Shown here: one piece after another, positions 14,131-20,220 of the stretch
Position numbering within the stretch: the stretch's first letter is position 1
How the letters are laid out: the number at the start of each line of letters is the position of its first letter
Source: Bacillota bacterium
GTDB taxonomy: Bacteria > Bacillota > Clostridia > Lachnospirales > Lachnospiraceae
Assembly (NCBI GenBank): GCA_023424995.1
Contig: JAFADH010000335.1
Span: forward strand, 1 to 20,220
Reading direction: 5' to 3'
DNA length: 20,220 bases
Program-made: the position numbers and the translations under genes
Notes under the pieces: generated by a model
The model's database searches: none
What the model saw: the letters and a program-made list of their open reading frames with translations, nothing else
What the model was told of the DNA's origin: nothing

Positions 14131-15522
14131 ATGGATTTGATTGATATCAGAGAACTTTACCGTAATAAAGATCTATATCTTGGCAGGAAAGTATCCATCG
14201 GCGGCTGGGTAAGAAGTGTCAGAGATTCCAAGACCTTTGGTTTTATCGTTGTAAATGACGGAACTTATTTTGAACCGCTTCAGGTGGTTTATCATGATAC
14301 ATTGGAGAACTTCGGGACCGTCTCCAGATTAAATGTTGGTTCGGCTATAATTGTCAGGGGTGAGCTGGTAGCTACTCCGGGAGCAAAGCAGCCCTTTGAG
14401 ATTCAGGCAGAGGAAGTAAGCTTGGAAGGGGAATCTACAGCCGACTATCCGCTGCAGAAGAAGAGGCATACTCTGGAATACTTGCGTACCATGACGCATT
14501 TACGGGCGAGGACGAATACCTTTCAGGCAGTATTTCGTGTACGCTCCATGATTGCATATGCAATTCATCAGTATTTTCAGGAGAGAGACTTCGTATATGT
14601 CCATACACCCATTATTACCGGAAGCGACTGTGAGGGTGCAGGTGAGATGTTCCGTGTCACGACCCTGGACCTTGACAATCTGCCGAGGACACCGGAGGGT
14701 AAGATTGATACTGCCCAGGATTTCTTCGGTAAGGAGACCAATCTTACGGTCAGCGGTCAGTTAAACGGTGAGACCTATGCCATGGCATTTAAGAATATCT
14801 ACACCTTTGGTCCTACCTTCCGTGCAGAGAATTCCAATACGACACGCCATGCGGCAGAATTCTGGATGATTGAGCCCGAGATTGCATTTGCAGATTTAAA
14901 AGATGATATGGCTATGGCAGAGGGTATGCTTAAGTATGTTATTAACTATGTGCTGGAGCATGCACCGGAGGAGATGAGCTTCTTCAACCAGTTTATTGAC
15001 CAGGGTCTGCTTGAGCGTCTGAAGCATGTGGCTAATTCAAGCTTCGGCCATGTTACGTATACCGAAGCAATCGATATCTTATCCGGGAATAATGATAATT
15101 TTGATTATAAGGTGTTCTGGGGCTGTGATCTTCAGACAGAGCATGAGCGCTATCTGACAGAGCAGGTATTCAAGAAGCCGGTATTCGTTACGGATTATCC
15201 CAAGGAGATCAAAGCCTTCTACATGAAGCAGAATGATGACGGGAAGACGGTTGCAGCCATGGATTTACTTGTGCCGGGCATCGGCGAGATCATCGGAGGC
15301 AGTCAGAGAGAGGATGATTATGATAAGCTGGTTAAGAGAATGGAGGAGCTTAAGCTAAGGAAGGAAGATTATGAGTTCTATCTGGATCTTAGAAAATACG
15401 GTTCCGCAAGGCATGCCGGTTTCGGTCTCGGCTTTGAGCGCTGTGTGATGTATCTGACCGGTATGGGTAATATCAGGGACGTTGTTCCGTTCCCGAGAAC
15501 AGTGAATAATTGCGAATTGTAA
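14131..15522 (+). CDS. asnS: asparaginyl-tRNA synthetase
   Basis: The 463-residue class II enzyme attaches asparagine to tRNA-Asn using ATP. An N-terminal OB-fold anticodon-binding domain (about residues 17-100, with GRKVSIGGWVRSVRDSKTFG) is followed by the catalytic domain. Motif 2 is seen as FRAENSNTTRHAAEFWMIEP at about 230-249 and motif 3 as GLGFERCVMYLTG near 432, ending in IRDVVPFPRT, which is the usual AsnRS/AspRS C-terminus. Asn rather than Asp specificity is supported by the length (AspRS of bacteria is near 590 residues with an insertion) and by the overall sequence type. AAAGGAG lies 8 bases before the ATG. It is transcribed alone, from its own promoter to a terminator at 15535. 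Confidence 0.97.
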   Translation: MDLIDIRELYRNKDLYLGRKVSIGGWVRSVRDSKTFGFIVVNDGTYFEPLQVVYHDTLENFGTVSRLNVGSAIIVRGELVATPGAKQPFEIQAEEVSLEGESTADYPLQKKRHTLEYLRTMTHLRARTNTFQAVFRVRSMIAYAIHQYFQERDFVYVHTPIITGSDCEGAGEMFRVTTLDLDNLPRTPEGKIDTAQDFFGKETNLTVSGQLNGETYAMAFKNIYTFGPTFRAENSNTTRHAAEFWMIEPEIAFADLKDDMAMAEGMLKYVINYVLEHAPEEMSFFNQFIDQGLLERLKHVANSSFGHVTYTEAIDILSGNNDNFDYKVFWGCDLQTEHERYLTEQVFKKPVFVTDYPKEIKAFYMKQNDDGKTVAAMDLLVPGIGEIIGGSQREDDYDKLVKRMEELKLRKEDYEFYLDLRKYGSARHAGFGLGFERCVMYLTGMGNIRDVVPFPRTVNNCEL

Positions 15523-15534
15523 GATAAATAATTG

Positions 15535-15559
15535 CGGGCGTTCTTATACGGAACGCCCG
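15535..15559 (+). terminator. terminator of asnS
   Basis: CGGGCGTTC (15535-15543) pairs perfectly with GAACGCCCG (15551-15559) around a 7-base loop, 12 bases after the stop codon. A T-containing but not pure T stretch follows. Confidence 0.75.
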
Positions 15560-15613
15560 TAATTGCTTTTATCCATCCGTAATCTGTTGTATATAGAAGC
15601 CTTCTTTTATCTT

Positions 15614-15644
15614 TTGGAATTGTTTTTTTTGCTTTTATTATAAT
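15614..15644 (+). promoter_or_regulatory. weak promoter candidate for the DUF362 gene
   Basis: TATAAT at 15639-15644 is a perfect -10 box. The best -35, TTGGAA at 15614-15619, is 19 bases away, which is long. The leader would be about 140 bases and I see no known RNA motif in it. Confidence 0.3.
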
Positions 15645-15788
15645 CACATAACCGTCTCCGGCATTCATAGCGTATCTTTTATATCTACGATTCCTTATCT
15701 TCAGATAGAGTATTCAATATCACAGGATTAAAATAATTGTGTTTGGTCCATATTAATGATAAATATAACAAACAGGAGCTTATTGAGT

Positions 15789-16685
15789 ATGAGAGAAAGA
15801 AGAATTAAGGATTCGATTGTCAGTATTGCCAGAGGGAATACGGAACAGGATTCCATCCGGGAAGCACTCGATCTGCTTCCGGTCAGCGAAATTATCCATC
15901 CCGCGGATAAGGTAGTAATTACACCCAACTGGGTAACTTCCAAGCCGCCTGCCACTGCCTGTGTAGTAGGAACGGATACGCTTCGTGCATTAATACAATA
16001 CGTAAAGCAATATCAGCCAAGGGAAATCATAGTAGCTGCCGGTTCGGGCGGAGATACCAAGAAGGTATTCCGTGAGGTCGGTTATGATAAAATCATTGAG
16101 GAAGAACAGGTCCGTTTTGTGGATCTGAATTATGGTCCCTATACCGAAATCGAGTTGGACCACGGGATCGTTCCCAGGACAAAGATCAATGATCTAATGG
16201 AAGAGATGGATGTCCTGATCAGCTTTACACAGCTGAAGCAGCATGAAGAAGCAACCATCAGTGCATCGATCAAGAACGTTGCCATGGGCTGGCCTCCGGG
16301 AGAGATACACGGATCTCCCAAGAAACAGCTGGGAATCCATGAGGATCTGCACGGCTTCATTGCAGCTATGGCGAAGAAACTGCCCATCGATATTGCTGTC
16401 ATCAGTGCCGATAAGACGATGATCGGGACAGGACCCAATGAAGGGATTGCCGTGGATACCAAGGGATTAATTATCGCTTCCACCGATGCCCTTGCCGCTG
16501 ATGCTGTCGGAGGAAGGCTGTTAGGATATCTGCCGCAGGCAATCCATTATCTGTACCTGTTAAAGCAAAGCGATTATGGTAAGGCTGATTTGGAAAGCAT
16601 GCGTTTTCCGGGTATGACTTTAGAGGAGGCGGAACGTATCTTTTCCATGGCTGCTTATGGACGGGAGGTCATTCTTAACAGATAA
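15789..16685 (+). CDS. DUF362 family protein
   Basis: The product of 298 residues has the pattern of DUF362 proteins: KVVITPNWVTSKPPATACVV near the N-terminus, TLRALIQYVK followed by EIIVAAGSGGDTKKVFREVG, a mid-region VLISFTQLKQHEEATISASI followed by KNVAMGWPPGEIHG, and a late GLIIASTDALAADAVGGRLL. Family members are often found fused to or beside ferredoxins; this one contains no cysteine-rich ferredoxin motif. The biochemical role of the family is not settled. AGGAG lies 10 bases before ATG 15789; an in-frame TTG at 15783, 4 bases after AGGAG, is also possible, whereas earlier in-frame codons lack a ribosome binding site. It is a single-gene unit ending at the hairpin at 16801. Confidence 0.85.
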   Translation: MRERRIKDSIVSIARGNTEQDSIREALDLLPVSEIIHPADKVVITPNWVTSKPPATACVVGTDTLRALIQYVKQYQPREIIVAAGSGGDTKKVFREVGYDKIIEEEQVRFVDLNYGPYTEIELDHGIVPRTKINDLMEEMDVLISFTQLKQHEEATISASIKNVAMGWPPGEIHGSPKKQLGIHEDLHGFIAAMAKKLPIDIAVISADKTMIGTGPNEGIAVDTKGLIIASTDALAADAVGGRLLGYLPQAIHYLYLLKQSDYGKADLESMRFPGMTLEEAERIFSMAAYGREVILNR

Positions 16686-16800
16686 CGACTGTGGGTATGG
16701 ATAGATATCATAACGGTTGTAAAGCGTATGTGTTATTATGTTTTTGCATGTATGAGAGCGAAGGCAAATATTGACTTAAGAATAGGATAAGCATATAAAA

Positions 16801-16829
16801 GATGCACCTCAGTCATTTTGAGGTGCATC
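16801..16829. terminator. terminator between the DUF362 gene and the convergent LCP gene
   Basis: GATGCACCTCA (16801-16811) pairs perfectly with TGAGGTGCATC (16819-16829) around a 7-base loop. It is preceded by AAAA and followed by TTAGTTT, so it can serve both converging transcripts. Confidence 0.85.
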
Positions 16830-16942
16830 TTAGTTTATGTCAGAGTACAATACTTCAATGTGTGTATCCTGGTTTATCAAAGTATGCTTAATAGTGGATA
16901 TATCGTAATATTTCAATACTGCTGTTCTATTGTGCATATAAG

Positions 16943-18133
16943 CTATTCGGTGCCTTTTCCATAAATATAATCATGGAGTTCCTTCCGCGTTGCATTCCAG
17001 TCCTTGAGCTCCAGTACATCTACCTTACGGCTTCCGATCTGGACCTTGGCATTGGTATAGCTTTTATCAGTCGGGATACGTAAGGTCTGTATGGCAGCTC
17101 CTCTGATATTGATTGCCTCCTGCAGGTAACTATTGAACTCGTTCTTACGGATATCGGTCTTTATCTCAACATTATTAAGGATATTATTCATCAGCATGAC
17201 GAGAGAGACAATATTCTTGGACTTAACTTTATCGTAGATGGCCTGCAATACAATACGCTGACGCTGGGTTCTGCCGAAATCATTGTTCTCGGTTCCTGTG
17301 GACACATAACGGACTCTGCAGTACCCCAGTGCCTGATTGCCGTTCATAAGCTGCGTACCGGCAACCACTTTACGGTTGGATTTCTTTGATATGTAATTCG
17401 TAGTATTCAGGTATTTGGCCTCGTCTTTGGTCAAGGTGATTTCAATACCGCCTACCATGTCTACGATTTGCTCGAAGGCTTCAAAATTAACCATGCAATA
17501 TCCGTCAATATTGATTTGAAAATTCGTCTCTATGGTCTTATAGAGCAGGTTAATCCCGCCTTTTGCAAAGGCGGAGTTCAGCTTGTTCTTATCATAGCCG
17601 GGAATATCCACATACAGATCACGCATCAGGGAGGTGAGTTTAAAGGAATGATCCTTTGTATTCATTGTCGCGACAATCATGGAGTCGGTATTCCGGGCCC
17701 CGTTGATTTCTTCAATTCCGACCAGCAGAATATTGATGACGGGATCGGATTCCTCATACGGGATTTTCGGAATTGCATTATCTGTGTCTTTGGTACCGGC
17801 CTCCACCGCATCTTCTGACGCATCATAATCCAAAGTACCGTAGATATAATTGCCTGCCAGGTTAACTATGACCTTCTGGCCGGGCTTTGTGAACATCAGA
17901 AGTCCGCTTAGTGCTGTTAATACCAGCAGCACCAGTACAGTCATTGAGATAAGTCTCGGGACCCGTCTTTTTCGTCTGCGGCCATCGTCTTCTTCATACA
18001 TATATTCCACCTGGTCGGCCAGTGAGGTCTTTAATTTTCTTAAGAGCACATCGCTGTCCTTCACCTCTTCATAATTTATAAAATCAGGTATGTCAATCTG
18101 CTTTCGGTTTGTTTTTTTGTCCTTGCTACTCAT
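16943..18133 (-). CDS. LytR-CpsA-Psr (LCP) family cell wall glycopolymer transferase
   Basis: The product has 396 residues from the ATG at 18133. A 60-residue acidic then basic cytoplasmic tail (ending GRRRKRRVPR) is followed by one membrane segment at about 61-80, and the rest is outside the cell. The LCP domain shows INILLVGIEEINGARNTDSM, TSLMRDLYVDIPGYDKNKLN, AFAKGGINLLYKTIE, and RVRYVSTGTENNDFGRTQRQ, which contain the conserved Arg and Asp residues that bind the polyprenyl pyrophosphate and metal. Such enzymes move anionic glycopolymers from lipid carriers onto peptidoglycan. GGGGGAG 8 bases upstream supports ATG 18133 over the GTG at 18142. No cell wall genes are adjacent. Confidence 0.93.
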   Translation of the reverse strand: MSSKDKKTNRKQIDIPDFINYEEVKDSDVLLRKLKTSLADQVEYMYEEDDGRRRKRRVPRLISMTVLVLLVLTALSGLLMFTKPGQKVIVNLAGNYIYGTLDYDASEDAVEAGTKDTDNAIPKIPYEESDPVINILLVGIEEINGARNTDSMIVATMNTKDHSFKLTSLMRDLYVDIPGYDKNKLNSAFAKGGINLLYKTIETNFQINIDGYCMVNFEAFEQIVDMVGGIEITLTKDEAKYLNTTNYISKKSNRKVVAGTQLMNGNQALGYCRVRYVSTGTENNDFGRTQRQRIVLQAIYDKVKSKNIVSLVMLMNNILNNVEIKTDIRKNEFNSYLQEAINIRGAAIQTLRIPTDKSYTNAKVQIGSRKVDVLELKDWNATRKELHDYIYGKGTE

Positions 18134-18251
18134 AAATGGCACTCCCCCGGTATGTTTCGTGTAAATGGTAAAAGTGTAAGATTCCTACAGAGCCTGTTCA
18201 GCTTAATCGTACCATTAAAGACATATGATGTAAATACCGAACATGATTTTC

Positions 18252-19043
18252 TTAACTTCGGCGGAGAATCCATACCAAATTATTATTATTATCTGCAGAA
18301 TAATGATAATCTCCATAAATGGCTGCAATTTTAAAGCCGCAAAGTTCGATCAGGTACAGCATCTCCTGACGGTAAGTCTGACGCATGCTGACCGGACGGA
18401 TTCTGGTTTCAATTATCTCATTATGATCATTCAGGGTTTCGAATTTCCAATTCCCGTACATCCGCTGGGATACCGGATCATAAGTGACCGCATTGTAGAT
18501 ACGTTCCCTTAATCCCTGAGAATTCGTATATTCCAGCCGCAGGCTGTAATCCTCCGGAGAGGTATCCATCATCCGGCATTGAATGCGTGCATGCGGAGCA
18601 AAGGTATTCAAGGTAAGGATACCGCCCGGCAGCAGCTTCTCCCTGATATTAAGGAGTGCTTTCCGCTGCAGTTCGGGAGTGGTCAGGTGAAGGAAACCGG
18701 ACCTGGCTATGATGGCAAGTGAAAATCTTCTGTCACAGGTAAAATCCGTCATATTGGCAGAAAAGATCGGTATATTAAGTCCCAGGTCCCATGCCTTTTT
18801 CTTGGCTGCCTCAACCATTGCCCCTGACAAATCCATGCCGCAGACATCATAACCCTTTGCAGCCAGATTAAGTAATACGGCACCGGTACCGCAGGCGATA
18901 TCGATAATACCGCCTGCACCATATTCCTGCGTCAGCTTCTCATAGAATTCCTGGAACCCGTCATAGGTATTCTCCTTCGAATGCATGACCTCCAGGTAAT
19001 TATCATAGTTATTTGCTACATCTTCATAATCGTGCAGATCCAT
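18252..19043 (-). CDS. class I SAM-dependent methyltransferase under T-box control
   Basis: The product of 263 residues, from the ATG at 19043, begins MDLHDYEDVANNYDNYLEVM, a common opening of this family. Motif I is IIDIACGTG at 46-54, the acidic residue that binds the SAM ribose is D71 in GMDLSG, and SANMTDF follows at about 105. The rest fits a Methyltransf_25-type fold with a C-terminal beta domain (EYTNSQGLRERIYNAV and later). The acceptor substrate is not recognisable. The frame stays open up to 19124, and an ATG at 19055 is also possible, but AGAAAGG lies about 12 bases before 19043 and almost touches 19055. The only complete T-box leader in the window lies upstream on the same strand, ending about 135 bases before this start. 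Confidence 0.88.
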   Translation of the reverse strand: MDLHDYEDVANNYDNYLEVMHSKENTYDGFQEFYEKLTQEYGAGGIIDIACGTGAVLLNLAAKGYDVCGMDLSGAMVEAAKKKAWDLGLNIPIFSANMTDFTCDRRFSLAIIARSGFLHLTTPELQRKALLNIREKLLPGGILTLNTFAPHARIQCRMMDTSPEDYSLRLEYTNSQGLRERIYNAVTYDPVSQRMYGNWKFETLNDHNEIIETRIRPVSMRQTYRQEMLYLIELCGFKIAAIYGDYHYSADNNNNLVWILRRS

Positions 19044-19141
19044 ATAAATCACCATACCTTTCTGTGCCCGTAGTTTATATGCGAGAACTCCTGACCTTCG
19101 CATTATACAGGGCAAAATCAACAATTTGGATTACCGGTTTA

Positions 19142-19161
19142 TAAGCACTTTATTGTGCTTA
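19142..19161 (-). other. second hairpin between the T-box and the methyltransferase
   Basis: TAAGCAC and GTGCTTA (19142-19148 and 19155-19161) form a 7-bp stem with a 6-base loop, followed on the minus strand by TAAACC. It lies after the T-box terminator and lacks a T run. It may be a remnant or a processing or stabilising site. Confidence 0.45.
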
Positions 19162-19179
19162 CTGGGCAGATAATATAAG

Positions 19180-19445
19180 AAAAGCACCCTTGAACAGAAT
19201 GATAACGAATATCATCCTATTCAAGGGTGCATGAACTGCACGGTTCCACCTTGATTTTAACTCTCGGATTCCGACAAATCCTATCCTCTAACGCAGGAAT
19301 ACGGCAACACTTACTGATTCTTCGGCATTGCAGCTCGGGAATGGTTTTCACTTTAATCCGCATAAAGAACTTTCACCAGGGTGTTCTTCTCTCTGAAGGC
19401 TTCTTGTCAGCTACTCTTTCCGTCGTCGCTTTTCTTATATTATTA
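19180..19445 (-). promoter_or_regulatory. T-box leader, probably tRNA-Cys specific
   Basis: Read on the minus strand: a Stem I start with GACGGAAAGAGTAG (AGTA of the loop-E motif), the AGAGAG region, an apical GGTGAAA, a specifier region GAGC-TGC-A, a Stem III loop with GCGTTAG, and the T-box AAGGTGGAACCGTG (19239-19252). The antiterminator pairs AAGG with CCTT and GTGCA with TGCAC around the standard 7-base bulge TGGAACC. The competing terminator pairs GCACCCTTGAA (19220-19230) with TTCAAGGGTGC (19184-19194), followed by TTTT. The specifier TGC followed by A reads cysteine. The UGGA bulge should pair with a U73 discriminator, which bacterial tRNA-Cys has. The amino acid call is inference; the T-box itself is clear. 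Confidence 0.93.
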
Positions 19446-19451
19446 ATTGGA

Positions 19452-19480
19452 ATTATAATGACATTTATTTCTATTGTCAA
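19452..19480 (-). promoter_or_regulatory. perfect consensus promoter of the T-box transcript
   Basis: On the minus strand TTGACA (19475-19480), exactly 17 bases, TATAAT (19452-19457). Both boxes match the sigma-A consensus at all positions. Transcription would start about 19445, just before Stem I of the T-box. Confidence 0.9.
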
Positions 19481-19594
19481 CTGTTATTCCGGATGTATTT
19501 TATTGTAATTATTATTGAGGGGATTTTTTACTTATATGAACTGGGTTTTATCAGGTTACTTTAAATTTATTTAACAAATTTCTTGATTTATTGT

Positions 19595-20089
19595 TTATTT
19601 CTTATACGTATTATTTCGGAAGATAATATGTTTTACCTTATCCAATGTAAATAATAAAATCATACCGATTACTCCGACAGCAATGATCTCACCTGCACCT
19701 ACCGTCAGCATCAGGAAAGGAATTGCATCGGGAACGTCGTAAGCATAGCGAAGTACCCAGGGAATAATCAAGGTATTCAAGACAATAGGGGGGACAGGTA
19801 CCAGATACTTATTGCGTCTTAGAATATAAGACAGGACAGCCGCTATCAAGGTTGCCAATGACCCGAATATCATATCCAGAGGGTCGGCAGCCGTTACTAT
19901 GGCACTTAGGAAGCAGCCAATGGTTACACCGGGGATGGCAGCAGGGGTAAAGTAAGGCAGGATTGTCAATGCTTCGGCAATACGGGCCTGAATCGGACCA
20001 TAGCTGATGGGCTGGAATGCCACCACCAGAACGGTATAGAGGGCCGCAATGACAGCAGCCTCTGTGATGAATTGGGTTTTGCTTTTCAT
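19595..20089 (-). CDS. queT: QueT-type queuosine precursor transporter
   Basis: The 164-residue integral membrane protein belongs to the QueT family (COG4708), substrate-binding S components of ECF-type vitamin transporters that take up queuosine precursors such as preQ1. About five or six membrane segments can be seen, starting with ITEAAVIAALYTVLVVAF. The family pattern PISYGPIQARIAEALTILPY lies at about 27-46, followed by PAAIPGVTIGCFLSAI and DPLDMIFGSLATLIAA. AAGGAG lies 8 bases before the ATG. A preQ1-I-like riboswitch overlaps this site, which independently supports the function. The ATPase and T components of the transporter are not in this window, as expected for shared ECF modules. 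Confidence 0.95.
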   Translation of the reverse strand: MKSKTQFITEAAVIAALYTVLVVAFQPISYGPIQARIAEALTILPYFTPAAIPGVTIGCFLSAIVTAADPLDMIFGSLATLIAAVLSYILRRNKYLVPVPPIVLNTLIIPWVLRYAYDVPDAIPFLMLTVGAGEIIAVGVIGMILLFTLDKVKHIIFRNNTYKK

Positions 20090-20097
20090 ATGAAATT

Positions 20098-20138
20098 CTC
20101 CTTTAGTTTTGTTTTAAGGGATGTTTTACAATCCCTTC
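20098..20138 (-). promoter_or_regulatory. preQ1-I-like riboswitch of queT
   Basis: On the minus strand the stem AAGGGA/TCCCTT (20137-20132 and 20121-20116) encloses the loop TTGTAAAACA and is followed by the A-rich tail AAAACAAAACTAAAGGAG. This is the compact preQ1-I layout: a short stem, a loop containing a C for the ligand, and an A-rich tail with a conserved CUA and purines that folds back as a pseudoknot. The tail runs into the AAGGAG ribosome binding site (20098-20103), which suggests control of translation by ligand. The loop differs in detail from the best-known examples, so this rests on structure and on the neighbouring queT. Confidence 0.7.
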
Positions 20139-20161
20139 GTCAGGAAGGTCTCGAACTGACG
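20138..20161 (-). other. hairpin in the queT leader upstream of the riboswitch
   Basis: CGTCAG and CTGACG (20138-20143 and 20156-20161) form a 6-bp stem with a 12-base loop directly 5' of the riboswitch in the transcript. AAATCC/GGATTT further upstream (about 20176-20199) can form another. Their role is unknown. Confidence 0.4.
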
Positions 20162-20209
20162 CTGTTAGTGTGACGAAATCCTTTGATTATATGGATTTAC
20201 GACCACTCT

Positions 20210-20215
20210 AGTATA
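20210..20215 (-). promoter_or_regulatory. -10 box of the probable queT promoter
   Basis: TATACT on the minus strand; the matching -35 box would lie beyond the right edge. The leader would be about 115 bases and would include the hairpins and riboswitch above. Confidence 0.4.
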
Positions 20216-20220
20216 GCAGG

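Overview
This window looks like a chromosome segment of a strictly anaerobic, low-to-moderate GC Bacillota, most probably a Lachnospiraceae-like clostridium. The evidence is an [FeFe]-hydrogenase operon of the NAD-linked, probably electron-bifurcating type, purine-rich ribosome binding sites close to AGGAGG, a T-box leader, a QueT transporter behind a preQ1 riboswitch, and a LytR-CpsA-Psr protein. The genus call is inference.

Layout. Positions 1-169 are an uninterrupted 8-bp tandem repeat abutting a broken 3' end of a rubrerythrin-like gene, followed by a perfect 18-bp-arm palindrome. A chemoreceptor (750-2870, +) follows; an intrinsic terminator sits between its promoter and its ribosome binding site. 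A small VOC protein (3054-3437, +) comes next and ends at a bidirectional terminator. The minus-strand operon from 8776 down to 3644 encodes, in transcription order, a NuoE-like subunit (HydC type), a small GHKL ATPase, a stand-alone thioredoxin-fold ferredoxin, a NuoF-like subunit (HydB) and the catalytic HydA.

Divergent from it, 9021-13796 (+) is a compact signalling gene set: a PAS/degenerate GGDEF protein, a DRTGG-like protein, an RsbW/RsbT-like GHKL ATPase, a hydrogenase-like iron-sulfur protein with altered H-cluster motifs, a second DRTGG-like protein and a PHP-type phosphoesterase. I read the two arms as one locus: the enzyme makes or consumes H2 using NADH and ferredoxin, and the divergent arm probably senses redox state or H2 and signals through nucleotide-binding and phosphoesterase proteins. 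The signalling role is inference. This is my best candidate for a poorly described system in the window.

The right part holds asnS (+) behind a degenerate 12-14 bp tandem repeat and a good promoter, then a DUF362 protein (+) and a terminator. On the minus strand there follow a LytR-CpsA-Psr protein, a class I methyltransferase, and queT. The methyltransferase lies behind a complete T-box leader driven by a perfect consensus promoter. Its specifier is probably UGC and its UGGA bulge fits a U73 tRNA, so it appears to respond to uncharged tRNA-Cys, an unusual regulator for a methyltransferase. queT has a preQ1-I-like riboswitch overlapping its ribosome binding site.
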